Shown piece after piece: positions 6,865 through 7,413 of a stretch of 7,413 nt of DNA; position 1 is the first letter of the stretch, and every line of letters begins with the position of its first letter. The notes below the pieces were generated by a model. That model ran no database searches. It was given only the letters and a program-made list of their open reading frames with translations, and was not told the origin of the DNA. The DNA comes from Proteobacteria bacterium UBA2383 (GTDB taxonomy: Bacteria; Pseudomonadota; Gammaproteobacteria; Competibacterales; Competibacteraceae): assembly GCA_002343485.1 (NCBI GenBank), contig DDST01000093.1, forward strand, positions 175 through 7,587. The letters are read 5' to 3'. Both the position numbers and the translations under genes were made by a program.

Positions 6865-7248
6865 TTAGTGTTTCATGTTATAATTCAATTCATTAACTGG
6901 AACCAGAGAGGGATTGGTCATACCGTTGTTCGTAAAGTCGCGCTGATTAATTAGCTGTTTTGCAGGCAATGCTTGATCTAACTGAGTTTCTTTTCTCTCA
7001 GGTGCTAAGGCTGCTTGAATAGGAGCTTTCTGGGGTATTTGCAGGGTCACCGGAAACCGCCAGATCGTCGCTGGTTCGCGTACATAGGCAATAGTCTCAG
7101 CCGGCGTTGATAAATTAGTTGATTCACCGAATGTCGACGATGAATAAAGCTTAGACTTTTGCGGCAAGGGAATCCAGTAGGAAACCGCAGCCAGCGCCAT
7201 GGCTAGCACCAGAATGATAATCTGTTTGCGGTGGATTTGCGTGTTCAT
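6865..7248 (-). CDS. Hypothetical membrane-anchored or secreted protein, 127 residues
   Basis: Not recognised as a known family. Residues 1-8 are polar and basic (MNTQIHRK). Residues 9-26 are a hydrophobic helix, QIIILVLAMALAAVSYWI, that acts as a signal anchor or a signal peptide (possible cleavage after ALA). The rest, about 100 residues, is polar and rich in Pro, Gln, Asn, Ser and Thr with no cysteine, suggesting a mostly unstructured periplasmic tail. The ATG at 7248 has GGAG 9 nt upstream and is preferred over the preceding in-frame TTG (7251). Upstream lies a leader with an rRNA-type boxA, suggesting unusual transcriptional control. The gene is AT-richer at its 3' end. The signal segment and clean ribosome site make it likely real. 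Confidence 0.6.
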   Translation of the reverse strand: MNTQIHRKQIIILVLAMALAAVSYWIPLPQKSKLYSSSTFGESTNLSTPAETIAYVREPATIWRFPVTLQIPQKAPIQAALAPERKETQLDQALPAKQLINQRDFTNNGMTNPSLVPVNELNYNMKH

Positions 7249-7315
7249 CAAAACCAGCTCCAGTGGCTCAATCCTAAATAGTTCAATTCTAAAATGACTT
7301 ATTGCGTATTTGATC

Positions 7316-7327
7316 TGTTAAAGAGCA
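7316..7327 (-). promoter_or_regulatory. rRNA-type boxA antitermination sequence
   Basis: On the minus strand the 12 bases TGCTCTTTAACA match exactly the boxA of E. coli rRNA leaders, the RNA site bound by NusB and NusE (S10) that makes polymerase resistant to termination. It lies 68 nt before the ATG of the 127-residue protein. No 16S sequence follows it. TTAACA at its 3' end also resembles a -35 box, an alternative explanation. Confidence 0.5.
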
Positions 7328-7345
7328 GAAATCGTACCTGATTTA

Positions 7346-7357
7346 TGAGCTACCTCA
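7346..7357 (-). promoter_or_regulatory. Short hairpin upstream of boxA (boxB-like position)
   Basis: Minus-strand TGAG-GTAG-CTCA: a 4-bp stem with a 4-nt loop, 18 nt before the boxA match. rRNA leaders carry a boxB hairpin just upstream of boxA. The stem is short and could be chance. Confidence 0.3.
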
Positions 7358-7370
7358 GTATTATTTTTTA

Positions 7371-7376
7371 AGTATA
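7371..7376 (-). promoter_or_regulatory. Possible -10 box (TATACT)
   Basis: TATACT on the minus strand (one mismatch to TATAAT) overlaps the end of the palindrome at 7373-7393. No good -35 box was found at 16-18 bp. Transcription from here would give a leader of about 115 nt containing the hairpin and boxA. Confidence 0.25.
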
Positions 7377-7393
7377 TGATTTTAAATCATATA
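7373..7393. repeat. 21-bp AT-rich palindrome
   Basis: Arms TATATGATT (7373-7381) and AATCATATA (7385-7393) are perfect reverse complements around TTA. Neither strand has a T-run placed to make it a terminator. It fits an operator overlapping a promoter, or simply low-complexity AT-rich DNA. Confidence 0.5.
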
Positions 7394-7413
7394 AATATAT
7401 GACTATCTATGGC

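Noticed and set aside
7249..7413. Start of an rRNA operon on the minus strand
   Set aside because: The boxA match is followed by a protein-coding frame with its own ribosome site; no 16S 5' end (AGAGTTTGATC-like) follows, although a loosely similar GGTTTTGATG occurs at the gene start.
1..7413. Insertion sequences, CRISPR arrays, tRNA genes
   Set aside because: No transposase-like frame, terminal repeat pair, regular short repeat array or tRNA cloverleaf was seen on reading both strands.

Overview
The window looks like a chromosomal segment of a moderately GC-rich proteobacterium, most likely a gammaproteobacterium. This rests on the ureDABC gene order, the character of the protein sequences and a perfect match to the enterobacterial-type rRNA boxA element near the right edge. 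The exact genus cannot be read from the sequence.

Layout. Positions 1-2111 (minus strand) hold the front of a urease operon in the order ureD-ureA-ureB-ureC; ureC runs off the left edge after 198 codons. Junctions are tight (19 nt, 11 nt, then a 4-nt ATGA overlap), so translation is probably coupled. A divergent control region of about 175 bp (2112-2286) separates it from a plus-strand pair at 2287-4757. That pair is a membrane-anchored sensor with a periplasmic Cache-like domain, HAMP and a cytoplasmic SpoIIE/PP2C phosphatase, followed (ATGA overlap) by an RsbW-like GHKL anti-sigma-factor kinase. Together they form the phosphatase and kinase halves of a partner-switching pathway. The STAS antagonist and the final target are not encoded here. 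A weak hairpin with four T's lies between this pair and the convergent minus-strand genes.

Positions 4820-6545 (minus strand) hold galE (UDP-glucose 4-epimerase) followed by an Sfp-type 4'-phosphopantetheinyl transferase whose start overlaps the end of galE by 56 bp. No carrier-protein substrate gene is visible. Upstream of galE are an 8-bp inverted repeat and an AT-rich stretch, then a possible 54-codon plus-strand gene (6694-6858). That one converges, with a 6-bp gap, on a minus-strand gene for a 127-residue single-anchor envelope protein of unknown function (6865-7248).

The right edge (7249-7413) is AT-rich and non-coding. In the direction of the 127-residue gene it carries an AT-rich 21-bp palindrome, a short hairpin and an exact 12-base rRNA-type boxA. 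This resembles the boxB-boxA order of an rRNA leader, but here it precedes a protein gene.

The urease, galE and PPTase genes are ordinary. The parts that deserve a second look are the boxA-bearing leader, the ureD start (no usable ATG in frame), the repeats in the shared ureD/sensor control region, and the orphan phosphatase/kinase pair.
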